From contig CAVUFS010000010.1 in assembly GCA_963740675.1 (NCBI GenBank), positions 108,193 through 172,192 on the forward strand: DNA of 64,000 nt. Reading direction: 5' to 3'. Within the stretch, counting starts at the first letter, position 1; each line of letters starts with the position of its first letter. This document shows, one piece after another, positions 8,728 through 16,945 of the stretch. The position numbers and the translations under genes are program-made. Source of the DNA: CAIKMD01 sp963740675 (lineage in GTDB: Bacteria; Pseudomonadota; Alphaproteobacteria; ATCC43930; CGMCC-115725). Under the pieces are notes generated by a model, which saw only the letters and a program-made list of their open reading frames with translations, had not been told where the DNA came from and did no database searches.

Positions 8728-9066
8728 CTAAATCGAATAATCGTCGACGCCCGATGCGGCGGGGTTGGCATCGAGGGCGGTGTGACCCGTCATCGGGCCC
8801 GTGGTCGGGCCCGATGCCCGGATGCGTTCGCGCAGCGTCATGGGGCGCAGATGATCGCCGTCGCGCGTGACCTCGATCAGGACGGGCCCCACCGCCGGCA
8901 ACGGCGGGGTCCCGACTTGTGCCTCGGCGAGCAGCGCATTGGCGTGATCGTCTTCGGCGACCAGCGCCTTATCGATCGACGGCGTCCAATCGCCGGCGCC
9001 GGCGAAATAGATCACCACGCCGTCGCGCAATCGATTGCCTGTCACGATCTGCATGCTCGCCGCCAT
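8728..9066 (-). CDS. DUF2849 domain protein of the sulfite-reductase operon
   Basis: A 112-residue protein whose first 85 residues match DUF2849 (QIVTGNRLRDGVVIYF... and a VLIEVTRDGD strand). A low-complexity Gly/Thr/Pro tail follows. It lies 27 bases upstream of the reductase start and seven bases after the peroxiredoxin stop. ATG 9054 (MQIVTG) is an equally good start. DUF2849 genes recur directly before sulfite reductase in alphaproteobacteria. The function is unknown; a small accessory or assembly factor is a guess. Confidence 0.85.
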   Translation of the reverse strand: MAASMQIVTGNRLRDGVVIYFAGAGDWTPSIDKALVAEDDHANALLAEAQVGTPPLPAVGPVLIEVTRDGDHLRPMTLRERIRASGPTTGPMTGHTALDANPAASGVDDYSI

Positions 9067-9073
9067 TCTGGAC

Positions 9074-9727
9074 TCAGGGTTGCGAGGTGGTGCGCAGATA
9101 AGGCTTCAGCGTCTTGAAGCCGGGGAAGAGCGTCTTCGCCTGCTCGTCGTTGACCGCCGTGGTGATGATCACGTCGTCGCCCTGCTTCCAATCCGCCGGC
9201 GTCGCCACCTTGTGCTTGTCGGTGAGCTGCAGCGAATCGATGACGCGCAGGATCTCCTGGAAATTGCGCCCGGTCGCCATCGGATAGACGAGGATCAGGC
9301 GAATCTTCTTGTTCGGGTCGATCACGAAGACATTGCGCACGGTCTGATTGTCGGCCGGGGTACGCTTGCTGGCGTCGCCGGACGTGCCTCCGGGCAGCAT
9401 GCCGTAAAGCGTCGACACCTTGAAATCGCTGTCGGCCAGGATCGGATAATTCGGGGCCGTGCCTTGGGTGTCCTTGATGTCGTTCGCCCAGCGCGCGTGA
9501 TCGCCGGCGGAATCGACCGACAGGCCGATCACCTTGACGTTGCGTTTGTCGAATTCGCTCTTGAGCCGCGCCACGGTTCCGAGCTCGGTGGTGCAGACGG
9601 GCGTGAAATCCTTGGGATGCGAGAACAGCACGCCCCAGGAATTGCCAAGCCACTGGTGGAATTGGATTGGCCCTTCGGTCGATTCTTGTGTGAAATCGGG
9701 GGCGACGTCGCCGAGTTTCAGCGTCAT
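9074..9727 (-). CDS. 1-Cys peroxiredoxin (Prx6 family)
   Basis: A 217-residue thiol peroxidase of the Prx6/1-Cys class. The peroxidatic site is FTPVCTTE with Cys45, and it is the only cysteine in the protein, so there is no resolving cysteine in the chain. The Prx6-type C-terminal extension is present (PADWKQGDDVII, then LFPGFKTLKPYLR). It lies inside the sulfur operon, overlapping the siroheme-synthase gene by four bases. The placement suggests that peroxide defence is coupled to sulfide and siroheme metabolism. The reductant is not encoded nearby. Confidence 0.92.
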   Translation of the reverse strand: MTLKLGDVAPDFTQESTEGPIQFHQWLGNSWGVLFSHPKDFTPVCTTELGTVARLKSEFDKRNVKVIGLSVDSAGDHARWANDIKDTQGTAPNYPILADSDFKVSTLYGMLPGGTSGDASKRTPADNQTVRNVFVIDPNKKIRLILVYPMATGRNFQEILRVIDSLQLTDKHKVATPADWKQGDDVIITTAVNDEQAKTLFPGFKTLKPYLRTTSQP

Positions 9728-10356
9728 GACACACCTCCTCCTGTTGGTTCTTTGATCTCGGTGCCGCGATCATTCGCGGGCACCGCAACGGGATACTGTT
9801 TGAGCCAGCCGTAGCGGTCGATCTGTGCTGCCGTCAAGCGGCGCACGGTCGTGTGGTCGGCTCCGGCATCGCGCCATTGGCGCCGTAGTGCTGCGATCCG
9901 ATCCAGCCGGCCGCGCCATTCCGGTCCGATCACCGCGGCGATGAATTCTTTGATCTCGGCGGCCAGCCCGGGCGCCGTGCCGTCGGTCGCGACGGCAATG
10001 GTCAGGGCGCCACGGCGCAGGACCGCCGGCGCGTGGCTGTCGGTCAGGGCAGGCGCGTCCTCGACATGGAGAATCGCACCGACCGAGCGTGCCAGGCCGG
10101 CCAGAGCGGTGCGCTGCGGTTCGGGGATATCGGCAATGAAAACGAGTTGGGCGCCGCGCAGTTCGTCGCGCTTCGGCCAGTGCCGACGCAGATTACGGCC
10201 TGCTTCCCTGGCCAGGGCTAGCGAAGGGTTGGCGGAAAACACGGCAAGGGTCCGGGCGCCGGCCTCGTTCAGCAGCCGCAACCGGCGCAGGCACGCATCG
10301 CCGTTCCCGATGAGAACGAGGCTTAGCCGCGTCAGAGTGAGCGATAGAGGCAGCAT
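9724..10356 (-). CDS. cysG: Siroheme synthase N-terminal type: precorrin-2 dehydrogenase / sirohydrochlorin ferrochelatase
   Basis: A 210-residue protein equivalent to the N-terminal half (CysG-B, Met8p-like) of siroheme synthase. It has a Rossmann start (LSLVLIGNGDACLRRLRLL), the AQLVFIADIPEP segment and a conserved TDGTAPGLAAEIKEFI helix. The expected reactions are NAD-dependent oxidation of precorrin-2 and iron insertion to make siroheme, the cofactor of the reductase encoded downstream. The methyltransferase half is absent, so uroporphyrinogen methylation must come from another gene. It is first in the operon, starting about 30 bases after the predicted transcription start. Confidence 0.85.
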   Translation of the reverse strand: MLPLSLTLTRLSLVLIGNGDACLRRLRLLNEAGARTLAVFSANPSLALAREAGRNLRRHWPKRDELRGAQLVFIADIPEPQRTALAGLARSVGAILHVEDAPALTDSHAPAVLRRGALTIAVATDGTAPGLAAEIKEFIAAVIGPEWRGRLDRIAALRRQWRDAGADHTTVRRLTAAQIDRYGWLKQYPVAVPANDRGTEIKEPTGGGVS

Positions 10357-10394
10357 ATTTTCCAGAACAGAATCGCTAAATAGGGCGTCTCGAT

Positions 10395-10423
10395 AACATA
10401 TTTCACGAATATTTCTGTTTCAA
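10395..10423 (-). promoter_or_regulatory. Predicted sigma70-type promoter of the siroheme/sulfite-reductase operon
   Basis: On the minus strand TTGAAA (10423-10418) is followed after exactly 17 bases by TATGTT (10400-10395). The site sits in the most AT-rich interval of the region. The leader to the ATG at 10356 would be about 32 bases. The spacing and context make it a credible vegetative promoter. Confidence 0.55.
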
Positions 10424-10466
10424 TCAGATTAAATAACTAATTTATATCGTAGAATTGGGGCAAAGA

Positions 10467-10488
10467 AAAGGCGCCCGCAGGCGCCTTT
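10467..10488 (-). terminator. Rho-independent terminator of the small membrane-protein pair
   Basis: A perfect 9-base stem AAAGGCGCC/GGCGCCTTT closes a CGCA loop. Read leftward, it is followed by a T-rich run. It lies about 20 bases past the stop of the gene at 10509 and separates this pair from the sulfur operon. Confidence 0.75.
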
Positions 10489-10508
10489 GCCAGGATGTTC
10501 GTTGAAGC

Positions 10509-10853
10509 TTAGTGCGCGGCCGGACCCGGATTGGCAGGTGCCGCAGCCGGCGGCCGGATGGTGATGTTCTGGTTGCGCAGGGCATCGACGACCTGTTTGG
10601 CCGAGCCATCGCCCTGCTGAGCCAGGGAAGCGGTCTCGCCCGCGAAGGAATCGACCGAATTGCGCAGGCGTAGCGTCTGCTCGACGGCGTTCTGCTGACC
10701 GGCATAGACGTTGGCGAGATTGCCCCGGTCGCGCACCAACTGCACGGTCTGGAAGCCGATCGCGGTGAGGAAGCCGACCGCCAGCAGCGCGACGGGAAGG
10801 GCGAGGGACGGGCCGCCGCTCTTGGAATCGACGAATTTCTCGAAGACGGTCAT
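10509..10853 (-). CDS. Small single-pass membrane protein with coiled-coil-like periplasmic part
   Basis: A 114-residue protein not recognised as a named family. A short N-terminal cytoplasmic part (about 17 residues) precedes a membrane helix (LALPVALLAVGFLTAIGFQ, about 17-36). A Gln/Asn-rich helical segment follows (about 40-95), ending LRNQNITIRP and then an Ala/Pro tail. The neighbouring upstream gene has the same plan, with the same kind of NI-x-(R/K)P-AAAPA ending. The two genes touch (one-base overlap at 10853), so they form a coupled pair. A structural or envelope role is plausible; nothing proves it. Confidence 0.7.
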   Translation of the reverse strand: MTVFEKFVDSKSGGPSLALPVALLAVGFLTAIGFQTVQLVRDRGNLANVYAGQQNAVEQTLRLRNSVDSFAGETASLAQQGDGSAKQVVDALRNQNITIRPPAAAPANPGPAAH

Positions 10854-11140
10854 TACTTGCCTCCCGTCGGGGCAGCAGCCGGGGCCGCCGCGGGCTTGAT
10901 GTTGTAGCGCGCCATAAGCTTGGTGAAGGCGTCGTCTTTCGGATTGTTTGCGGCGATCGCGCTGCGCACCATCGCTTGCTCGATCCGCACCAGATCGGCG
11001 CCCTGATTGATAAATTGCTGACGCTGCGTCACCGCGAGCTGATTCGATTGGTTGTTCGACACCAGGACAGCGTTGACGACGACGAGCAACAAACTAAGCC
11101 CGGCCGCGACGGTCGCAGTCCAACTGGTCCAACTTGTCAT
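10853..11140 (-). CDS. Small single-pass membrane protein, partner of the gene at 10509
   Basis: A 95-residue protein with a Trp-rich start (MTSWTSW), a membrane helix at about residues 9-29, a Gln-rich helical segment (QSNQLAVTQRQQFINQ), and the ending YNIKPAAAPAAAPTGGK. It is first in the two-gene unit that ends at the terminator near 10470. Its layout parallels the downstream gene, which suggests an old duplication or two halves of one complex. It diverges from the tam gene with an 83-base gap that must hold both promoters. No family is recognised. Confidence 0.7.
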   Translation of the reverse strand: MTSWTSWTATVAAGLSLLLVVVNAVLVSNNQSNQLAVTQRQQFINQGADLVRIEQAMVRSAIAANNPKDDAFTKLMARYNIKPAAAPAAAPTGGK

Positions 11141-11223
11141 GATTGATCCTTCCTCATGCCGCCGCGCGGCGACGCGAAACGTTTGCTGCGCCGAAAAGCG
11201 GGCCGATTTATGCTGTGATGGTT

Positions 11224-12033
11224 ATGGCTTGGAATCCTAAACAATACCTTAAGTTCGCCGACGAACGGCTTCGGCCGGGCTTCGATCTTCTGGCTCAAAT
11301 CAATGACTTGCCCGAAGGGCCGCTGTTCGATTTGGGGTGCGGGCCGGGCACGCATGTCCGGGCCATTGCCGCGCGCTGGCCGGATCGCGCCGTGAGCGGC
11401 GTCGACAATTCCGCCGCCATGCTGGCCGAAGCGGCGAAGGATGATGCGAAAGACCGGGTGCCGATCCGCTGGGTGAATGCCGATATCGCGACCTGGCAGC
11501 CGGCGGCGCCCGCAGCGCTCATTTATTCCAACGCGACGCTGCAATGGCTGACGCGGCACGAGCGCTTGTTTCCGCGGCTCATCGACATGCTGACGGACGG
11601 CGGCGTGCTCGCGGTGCAGATGCCGCGTAATTTCGACAATCCCTCGCAAAGCCTGCTGCGCGAGACTGCGGCGAGCGGGCCGTGGGCCGCAACCCTCGCG
11701 CCGCTCTTCGATCCCGATTGCCCGACGCCGTCGATGCTGCGGCCCGACCCGGTGGCGCCGCCCGATTTCTACTACGATCTGCTGGCGCCGCGCGCCAAAG
11801 GCGGCATCGATCTGTGGGAAACCGAATATGTGCATCAGCTCAAGGGCGACAACGCCGTGCTCGAATGGATGCGCGGCACGACTTTGCGGCCGGTGCTCGA
11901 CGCCTTGAGCGAACAAATGCGCGCGGCGTTCCTCGATGCCTATGCGCAACGTCTCGCCGCGGTCTTTCGCCGCCGCGAGGACGGCAAGACCTTGCTGAAA
12001 TTCCGCCGCCTCTTTTTGGTGGCGCGCGCCTGA
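11224..12033 (+). CDS. tam: Trans-aconitate 2-methyltransferase
   Basis: A 269-residue class I SAM methyltransferase that follows the E. coli Tam sequence along its length. It opens MAWNPKQYLKF (Tam begins MSDWNPSLYLHF). The SAM motif is DLGCGPGTH, an ADIATWQP acidic loop follows, then the ATLQWL motif and VLAVQMPRNFDNP. Tam methylates trans-aconitate, an inhibitory by-product of cis-aconitate, and so protects the citric acid cycle enzyme aconitase. ATG 11224 gives the family N terminus; ATG 11218 two codons earlier is possible. It may be co-transcribed with the EVE and Rieske genes that follow closely. Confidence 0.9.
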   Translation: MAWNPKQYLKFADERLRPGFDLLAQINDLPEGPLFDLGCGPGTHVRAIAARWPDRAVSGVDNSAAMLAEAAKDDAKDRVPIRWVNADIATWQPAAPAALIYSNATLQWLTRHERLFPRLIDMLTDGGVLAVQMPRNFDNPSQSLLRETAASGPWAATLAPLFDPDCPTPSMLRPDPVAPPDFYYDLLAPRAKGGIDLWETEYVHQLKGDNAVLEWMRGTTLRPVLDALSEQMRAAFLDAYAQRLAAVFRRREDGKTLLKFRRLFLVARA

Positions 12034-12048
12034 ACAAGAGGGGATGGG

Positions 12049-12462
12049 ATGGCTTACTGGCTGATGAAATCCGAACCGAGCGCTTATTCCTGGGAGCAAT
12101 TCGTCAAGGACAAGCGCACCAATTGGAGCGGCGTGCGCAACTTCCAGGCCGCCGCCAATCTCAAAGCGATGAAGGTCGGCGATCGCGCTTTCTTCTATCA
12201 CTCGAATGAAGGCCTTGCCGTCGTCGGCATCGCCGAGATCGTGAAGACCGCTTATCCCGATCCCAGCGACAAGACCGGCAAGTTCGTGCAGGTCGACATC
12301 AAGCCGGTCGAGCCGCTGAAAGAGCCGGTGACGCTCGCCGCGATCAAGGCTGAGACGAAACTCAAAGAGCTGAAGCTCGTGAAGCAAAGCCGGCTTTCGG
12401 TTTCGCCTGTCGGCGCCGAAGAATGGAAGACCATCTGCAAGATGGGCGGCGTGAAGGGGTGA
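12049..12462 (+). CDS. EVE domain protein
   Basis: A 137-residue stand-alone EVE (PUA-like) protein. It starts AYWLMKSEP, has the core NWSGVRNFQAAANLKAM and GDRAFFYHSN, and ends at the LSVSPV motif. This is the full-length form common in proteobacteria (thymocyte nuclear protein 1 relatives). EVE folds bind modified bases in DNA or RNA in related proteins. The start is 15 bases after the tam stop. The ligand in this organism is unknown. Confidence 0.92.
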   Translation: MAYWLMKSEPSAYSWEQFVKDKRTNWSGVRNFQAAANLKAMKVGDRAFFYHSNEGLAVVGIAEIVKTAYPDPSDKTGKFVQVDIKPVEPLKEPVTLAAIKAETKLKELKLVKQSRLSVSPVGAEEWKTICKMGGVKG

Positions 12463-12788
12463 AGCGGCTATGCGCCGAGGGTGACATTCCCGAAGGCGAA
12501 GGCCGCGGCTTCGTTTTTGGCGGCGGCACCGAGCGCGAAGCGGTTTTCGTCATTCGCTGGCACGGACAATTTCACGGCTATCGCAATTCGTGCCCGCATG
12601 TCGGCACGCCGCTCGACTGGCCCGAGAACCGCTTCTTCGACAGCGAGAATGAATTTCTGATGTGCGGCACGCACGGTGCCGTCTTCCGCCCCGAAGACGG
12701 CTATTGCTTCGAAGGCCCGTGCAGCGGCCGCTCGTTGGCGCGCATTCCAATCAAGGTCGAGAACGGCGCGATCTATTGGGCTGATTGA
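12459..12788 (+). CDS. Rieske [2Fe-2S] ferredoxin-like protein
   Basis: A 109-residue Rieske domain. The ligands are Cys-Pro-His in CPHVGTPLDW and Cys-Gly-Thr-His in CGTHGAVF, 17 residues apart, as in Rieske ferredoxins. The GTG at 12459 overlaps the EVE stop (GTGA), a coupled arrangement that decides the start, although the frame is open further upstream. It lacks a membrane anchor and an oxygenase partner, so it is a soluble Rieske-type electron carrier or the regulatory type seen next to EVE genes. The partner is unknown. Confidence 0.88.
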   Translation: MKRLCAEGDIPEGEGRGFVFGGGTEREAVFVIRWHGQFHGYRNSCPHVGTPLDWPENRFFDSENEFLMCGTHGAVFRPEDGYCFEGPCSGRSLARIPIKVENGAIYWAD

Positions 12789-12792
12789 AGGG

Positions 12793-12822
12793 CGTCATTG
12801 CTTCGCTTCGCTCGCAATGACG
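12793..12822. repeat. Short inverted repeat of the CGTCA...TGACG intergenic class
   Basis: Arms CGTCATTGC and GCAATGACG flank a 12-base TTCGCTTCG-type loop. It lies between two convergent genes and could stop transcription from both sides. The outer CGTCA/TGACG ends are shared with the larger repeats at 56.1, 58.5 and 59.3 kb. Confidence 0.6.
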
Positions 12823-12831
12823 ATGATGTAA

Positions 12832-14247
12832 CTACACCACCCGGAAATTCTTGAACTGCCAGGGATCGCCCTTGTCGAGATCCTCGGGGAACAGCCGTTC
12901 GCGATCGTAGAGCGGATTCCAGTCGCTGTACTCGCCGACGACTTTGCCGAGATAGGGCCGGCAAATATCGAGAATGCGCTCGTGATCGATCTCGTCGGGC
13001 TCGATGAGGCCGCGCTCGGGATTCTCCAGCGCCCAGATCATGCCGGCGAGCGCCGCCGCGGTCACTTGCAGCGAGGTCGCGTTGTTGAAGCGCACCAAGC
13101 GCCGCGCTTCTTCGACCGAGAGGCGCGAGCCGTACCAATAAGCGCCCTTCGCGTGTCCCATGAGCAACACGCCGAGCTCGTCGATGCCGTGCTCGATCTC
13201 GTCCATCATCAGGCGCTTCGATTCCTGCAGGCGGAAATTCTTGCCCCAGAGCTCATGCACCGACAGCACCGCGTCATCGCAGGGGTGATAGGCGTAATGC
13301 ACGGTCGGTCGATAGCGCACCTGATCGCCTTCGCGATGCGTGTAGTAATCGGCGATCGAGATTGCCTCGGCATGCGTGATCAGAAAGCCGTGATACGGAC
13401 CTTCGAGCGGCGTCCAGCTTCTGACGCGCGTCGCCGCGCCGGGGCGATTGAGAAAAATCGCACAACCGGTGCCGAATTCGTGGCGTCCGCCATCCAGCGG
13501 AAAATGCCGCTCATGCGTGCCCCAGCCGAGCTCGGCCGGCTGCATGCCTTCGGCGACGAAACCGTCGATCGACCAGGTGTTGACGAATTCGCCCGGCTGT
13601 TTCGGGATGCGCGCGAGCTGTGTGTCGCGCTCGGCGATGTGGATGACTTTGACGCCGAGCTCGGCGGCGAGCGCCGCCCATTCGAGGCGACCTTTCGGCG
13701 CGGTCTGGATGTTCGATTCCTCGGCGAGGTCAAGCAGCGCCACTTTGATGAAGTGCTGAACGAGGCCGGGATTGGCGCCGTGGGTCACCACCGCGGTCGG
13801 GCCGTTCGGATTCTTGGCGCGGAACGCCAACGCGTTTTCGCGCAGCGCGTAGTTGGAGCGCAGCGAGGGCGAGAGGTCGGGATCGGTATAACCGCCGGGC
13901 CAGGGCTCGAAGCAGGTGTCGAGATAGAGCGCACCCTTGGCGCGGCAGAGCTCGATCAGCGCCAGGCTCGAGACCTCGACCGACACGTTGAGCAGGAAAT
14001 CGCCCTCGCCGATCAACGGCTCGAGGATCGAGGCGTAATTCTCGCGAGTCAGCGGCTCGACCATGAAGCGGACACCGAGGTCCTTCGCTTCCTTTTGGCC
14101 GCGATCCTCGGCGGTGACGACCGTCACCTGGCTCGCCTTCATATCGATGTGACGAAGGATCAGCGGCAGAACGCCCTGACCGATGCTGCCGAAGCCGACG
14201 ATCACCAGCCGGCCGCGGAATTTTACGAATTTGGTTGTACGCGCCAT
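12832..14247 (-). CDS. hss: Homospermidine synthase
   Basis: A 471-residue homospermidine synthase of the bacterial NAD-dependent type known from Blastochloris viridis. The N-terminal Rossmann fold shows VIVGFGSIGQG, followed by the family's LYLDTCFEPWPGG and HGANPGLVQHF motifs. YYGS-like and LQVTAAALAGMIWALENP segments lie in the C-terminal part. It makes sym-homospermidine from putrescine, a typical polyamine of alphaproteobacteria. The gene stands alone, divergent from the GntR regulator. Confidence 0.93.
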   Translation of the reverse strand: MARTTKFVKFRGRLVIVGFGSIGQGVLPLILRHIDMKASQVTVVTAEDRGQKEAKDLGVRFMVEPLTRENYASILEPLIGEGDFLLNVSVEVSSLALIELCRAKGALYLDTCFEPWPGGYTDPDLSPSLRSNYALRENALAFRAKNPNGPTAVVTHGANPGLVQHFIKVALLDLAEESNIQTAPKGRLEWAALAAELGVKVIHIAERDTQLARIPKQPGEFVNTWSIDGFVAEGMQPAELGWGTHERHFPLDGGRHEFGTGCAIFLNRPGAATRVRSWTPLEGPYHGFLITHAEAISIADYYTHREGDQVRYRPTVHYAYHPCDDAVLSVHELWGKNFRLQESKRLMMDEIEHGIDELGVLLMGHAKGAYWYGSRLSVEEARRLVRFNNATSLQVTAAALAGMIWALENPERGLIEPDEIDHERILDICRPYLGKVVGEYSDWNPLYDRERLFPEDLDKGDPWQFKNFRVV

Positions 14248-14374
14248 GACGCGCTCCGCTTAAAGGGAACCTCAGGCTTGGTCAAGGCAATGCTGCAGTG
14301 CGGCATGAGGCGTTGGGTTGAGCGTTTTGCTCGACGGAGACCATGCTGGACGGGTAGCGATGCGCGCCACCTCT

Positions 14375-14384
14375 TGGTATACCA
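14375..14384. promoter_or_regulatory. Candidate operator for the adjacent GntR/FCD regulator
   Basis: A perfect palindrome TGGTATACCA lies 57 bases before the regulator start. FadR-subfamily GntR proteins typically bind sites of the form TnGTnnnACnA or close variants, and this matches with a two-base core. Autoregulation of the oxalate unit is the natural inference. Confidence 0.5.
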
Positions 14385-14441
14385 GATACATTCGACCAAC
14401 GGACAAGACGCGGAAAGCTACATGGGGGAGGTTGCACTTTA

Positions 14442-15131
14442 ATGACCTCGGCGAAGCTCAACGTGAAGCCGATCGATACGCAATCGAGCTTTCGCACCCA
14501 GGCCTACCATGCGCTGAAACAGGCGATCACCTCTTTCAATGTTTACGCCCAGGCGGATGAGATCAGGCTCGATGAGCGTCAGCTCTCGGCCGAGCTCGGC
14601 GTCTCGCGCACGCCGATCCGCGAAGCAATGACGGTCCTCGAGCGCGAGGGCTTCGTGCGCACCGCGCCGCGCCGCGGCGTCTTTGTGGTGCGCAAATCGA
14701 AAACGGAAATCATCGAGATGATCCGCGTCTGGGCGGCGCTCGAAAGCCTCGCTGCCCGGTTGATCACGCAATACGCGGCGGACAAGGACATCGCGACGCT
14801 CCGGCAGCTTTTCGACGAGTTTCAGGACGGCTCACCGGAAGGTCAGCTCGACGAGTATTCCGAGGCCAATATCAAATTTCATCAGGCGATTATCCGGCTG
14901 TCGGGAAACCAGCTCATCGCCGAAATGACGGAAAATCTTTTCATCCACGTGCGGGCGATTCGTCAGGCGACGATCGGCGAGGATAATCGCGCGCAGCGCT
15001 CGCTGATCGATCATATGAAGATCATCGAAGCGCTCGAGCAGCGCGATACCGAGCGGGCCGAGGCGCTGACGCGCCAGCACACGCTCGATCTTGCGGTGCA
15101 TGTCGAAAAGAACTGGAATTTCTGCGAATAG
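14442..15131 (+). CDS. GntR family regulator, FCD (FadR) subfamily, probably of oxalate genes
   Basis: A 229-residue regulator with two domains. A winged helix-turn-helix is at about residues 43-80 (LSAELGVSRTPIREAM then LEREGFV), and an all-helical FCD ligand domain is at about 85-215. FCD proteins usually sense small carboxylates or acyl-CoA compounds. It sits 20 bases before oxc on the same strand, so control of oxalyl-CoA decarboxylase and formyl-CoA transferase by oxalate or a related acid is likely. The ligand is inferred from position only. Confidence 0.85.
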   Translation: MTSAKLNVKPIDTQSSFRTQAYHALKQAITSFNVYAQADEIRLDERQLSAELGVSRTPIREAMTVLEREGFVRTAPRRGVFVVRKSKTEIIEMIRVWAALESLAARLITQYAADKDIATLRQLFDEFQDGSPEGQLDEYSEANIKFHQAIIRLSGNQLIAEMTENLFIHVRAIRQATIGEDNRAQRSLIDHMKIIEALEQRDTERAEALTRQHTLDLAVHVEKNWNFCE

Positions 15132-15151
15132 CGGCTCTCAGGGAGGCAACA

Positions 15152-16867
15152 ATGGCGCAAGCCACAACCGACGAGACCCAGGAGCTGACAGACGGCTTCC
15201 ACCTCGTCATCGACGCGTTGAAGCTCAACGGTCTGACCACGATCTACGGCGTGCCCGGCATTCCGATCACCGATTTCGGCCGCATGGCGCAGGCCTCTGG
15301 CATTCGCGTGCTGTCGTTCCGGCATGAGCAGAATGCGGGCTACGCGGCCGCCATCGCCGGCTTCCTGACCAAGAAGCCGGGCGTCTGCCTCACCGTATCG
15401 GCGCCCGGTTTCCTCAACGGCCTGACGGCGCTCGCCCATGCCACGACCAACTGCTACCCGATGATCCTGATCTCGGGCTCGTCCGAGCGCGAGATCGTCG
15501 ATCTGCAGCAGGGCGACTATGAGGAGATGGATCAGCTCCCCATCGCCAAGCCGCTGTGCAAGGCGGCGTTCCGCGTGCTGCATGCGGCCGACATCGGCAT
15601 CGGCGTGGCGCGCGCGCTTCGCGCGGCGGTGTCGGGACGGCCGGGCGGCGTCTACCTCGACCTTCCGGCCAAGCTCTTCGGCCAGGTGATCAGCGCCGAG
15701 GCCGGCAAGAAATCGCTGGTCAAAGTCATCGATCCGGCCCCGGCCCAGATCCCGGCGCCCGACGCGGTGAAGCGCGCGCTCGATGTGCTCAAATCCGCCG
15801 CGCGGCCGCTGATCATCATCGGCAAGGGTGCGGCTTATGCGCAGGCCGATGAGGCGATCAAGACGCTGGTCGAGAAGAGCGGCATTCCTTTCCTGCCGAT
15901 GAGCATGGCCAAGGGCCTGTTGCCCGATACGCATCCGCAATGCGCCGGCGCCGCGCGCTCGACCGTGCTCAAGGATAGCGATGTCGTGCTGATGCTCGGC
16001 GCCCGCCTCAACTGGCTGCTGTCGCACGGCAAGGGCAAGAATTGGGGCGATGCGCCGAAGAAGTTCATCCATATCGACATCGAGCCCAAGGAAATGGACA
16101 GCAACGTCGAAATCGCCGCCCCGTTGGTGGGCGATATCGCCTCCTGCGTCGCCGCCTTGATCGACGGCATGGGCGGCAATTGGCCGAAACCGCCGGCCGC
16201 GTGGACGAATACCGTCAACGGCAAGCGCGAAGAGAACGTCGCCAAGATGGCGCCGCGCCTGATGAACAACAATTCGCCGATGGATTATCACGGCGCGCTC
16301 GGTGTCTTGCGCACCGTCCTCAAAGAGCGGCCGGACACGATCCTCGTCAATGAAGGCGCCAACACGCTCGATCTCGCGCGCGGCATCATCGATATCTACA
16401 AGCCGCGCAAGCGTCTCGATGTCGGCACCTGGGGTGTAATGGGTGTCGGCATGGGCCAGGCCATCGCGGCGGCCGTCGAAACCGGCAACCGCGTGCTTGC
16501 GATCGAAGGCGACAGCGCTTTCGGCTTTTGCGGCATGGAGGTGGAGACGATCTGCCGGTACGACCTGCCGGTCTGTATCGTCGTCTTCAACAATGGCGGC
16601 ATCTATCGTGGCACCGACGTCAATGCAGCCGGCTCCGATCCGGCGACGACGGTTTTCGTCAAAGGCGCGCGCTACGACAAGATCATGGAAGCGTTCGGCG
16701 GTGTCGGCGTGCAGGCGGAATTGCCCGACGCGCTGAAGCAGGCCGTGGACGCCGCGTTGGCTTCGGGCAAACCCACGCTCATCAATGCGGTCATCGATCC
16801 GAGCGCGGGCAGCGAGAGCGGACGTATCGGCAATCTCAATCCGCAAAGCGCGCTGAAGAAGAAATAG
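15152..16867 (+). CDS. oxc: Oxalyl-CoA decarboxylase
   Basis: A 571-residue thiamine-diphosphate enzyme closely following Oxalobacter formigenes OXC. It opens ELTDGFH and retains the active-site Glu in SFRHEQNAGYAA and the DLQQGDYEEMDQ loop with its Tyr. The GKGAAYAQ segment of the middle domain is present, as is the TPP/Mg motif from EGDSAFGF to FNNGG near residues 450-482. It converts oxalyl-CoA to formyl-CoA and CO2 in the cytoplasm. A clear GGGAGG-like site precedes the ATG. It is co-transcribed with the regulator upstream and, after a 78-base gap, the CoA transferase. Confidence 0.95.
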   Translation: MAQATTDETQELTDGFHLVIDALKLNGLTTIYGVPGIPITDFGRMAQASGIRVLSFRHEQNAGYAAAIAGFLTKKPGVCLTVSAPGFLNGLTALAHATTNCYPMILISGSSEREIVDLQQGDYEEMDQLPIAKPLCKAAFRVLHAADIGIGVARALRAAVSGRPGGVYLDLPAKLFGQVISAEAGKKSLVKVIDPAPAQIPAPDAVKRALDVLKSAARPLIIIGKGAAYAQADEAIKTLVEKSGIPFLPMSMAKGLLPDTHPQCAGAARSTVLKDSDVVLMLGARLNWLLSHGKGKNWGDAPKKFIHIDIEPKEMDSNVEIAAPLVGDIASCVAALIDGMGGNWPKPPAAWTNTVNGKREENVAKMAPRLMNNNSPMDYHGALGVLRTVLKERPDTILVNEGANTLDLARGIIDIYKPRKRLDVGTWGVMGVGMGQAIAAAVETGNRVLAIEGDSAFGFCGMEVETICRYDLPVCIVVFNNGGIYRGTDVNAAGSDPATTVFVKGARYDKIMEAFGGVGVQAELPDALKQAVDAALASGKPTLINAVIDPSAGSESGRIGNLNPQSALKKK

Positions 16868-16945
16868 GATTTCTTGGAAGATGCGGCGGGGTCGCCGCGC
16901 AGGCTTGAGTTAAACGAACGCAACGAAGGAATTCTGGAGAGGGAC

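Noticed and set aside
12982..14442. Open frame of 486 codons opposite homospermidine synthase
   Set aside because: Shadow of hss; no start signal and no recognisable domain.
15011..16846. Open frame of 611 codons opposite oxc
   Set aside because: It is a GC-driven mirror frame of oxalyl-CoA decarboxylase. The plus strand has all catalytic motifs.
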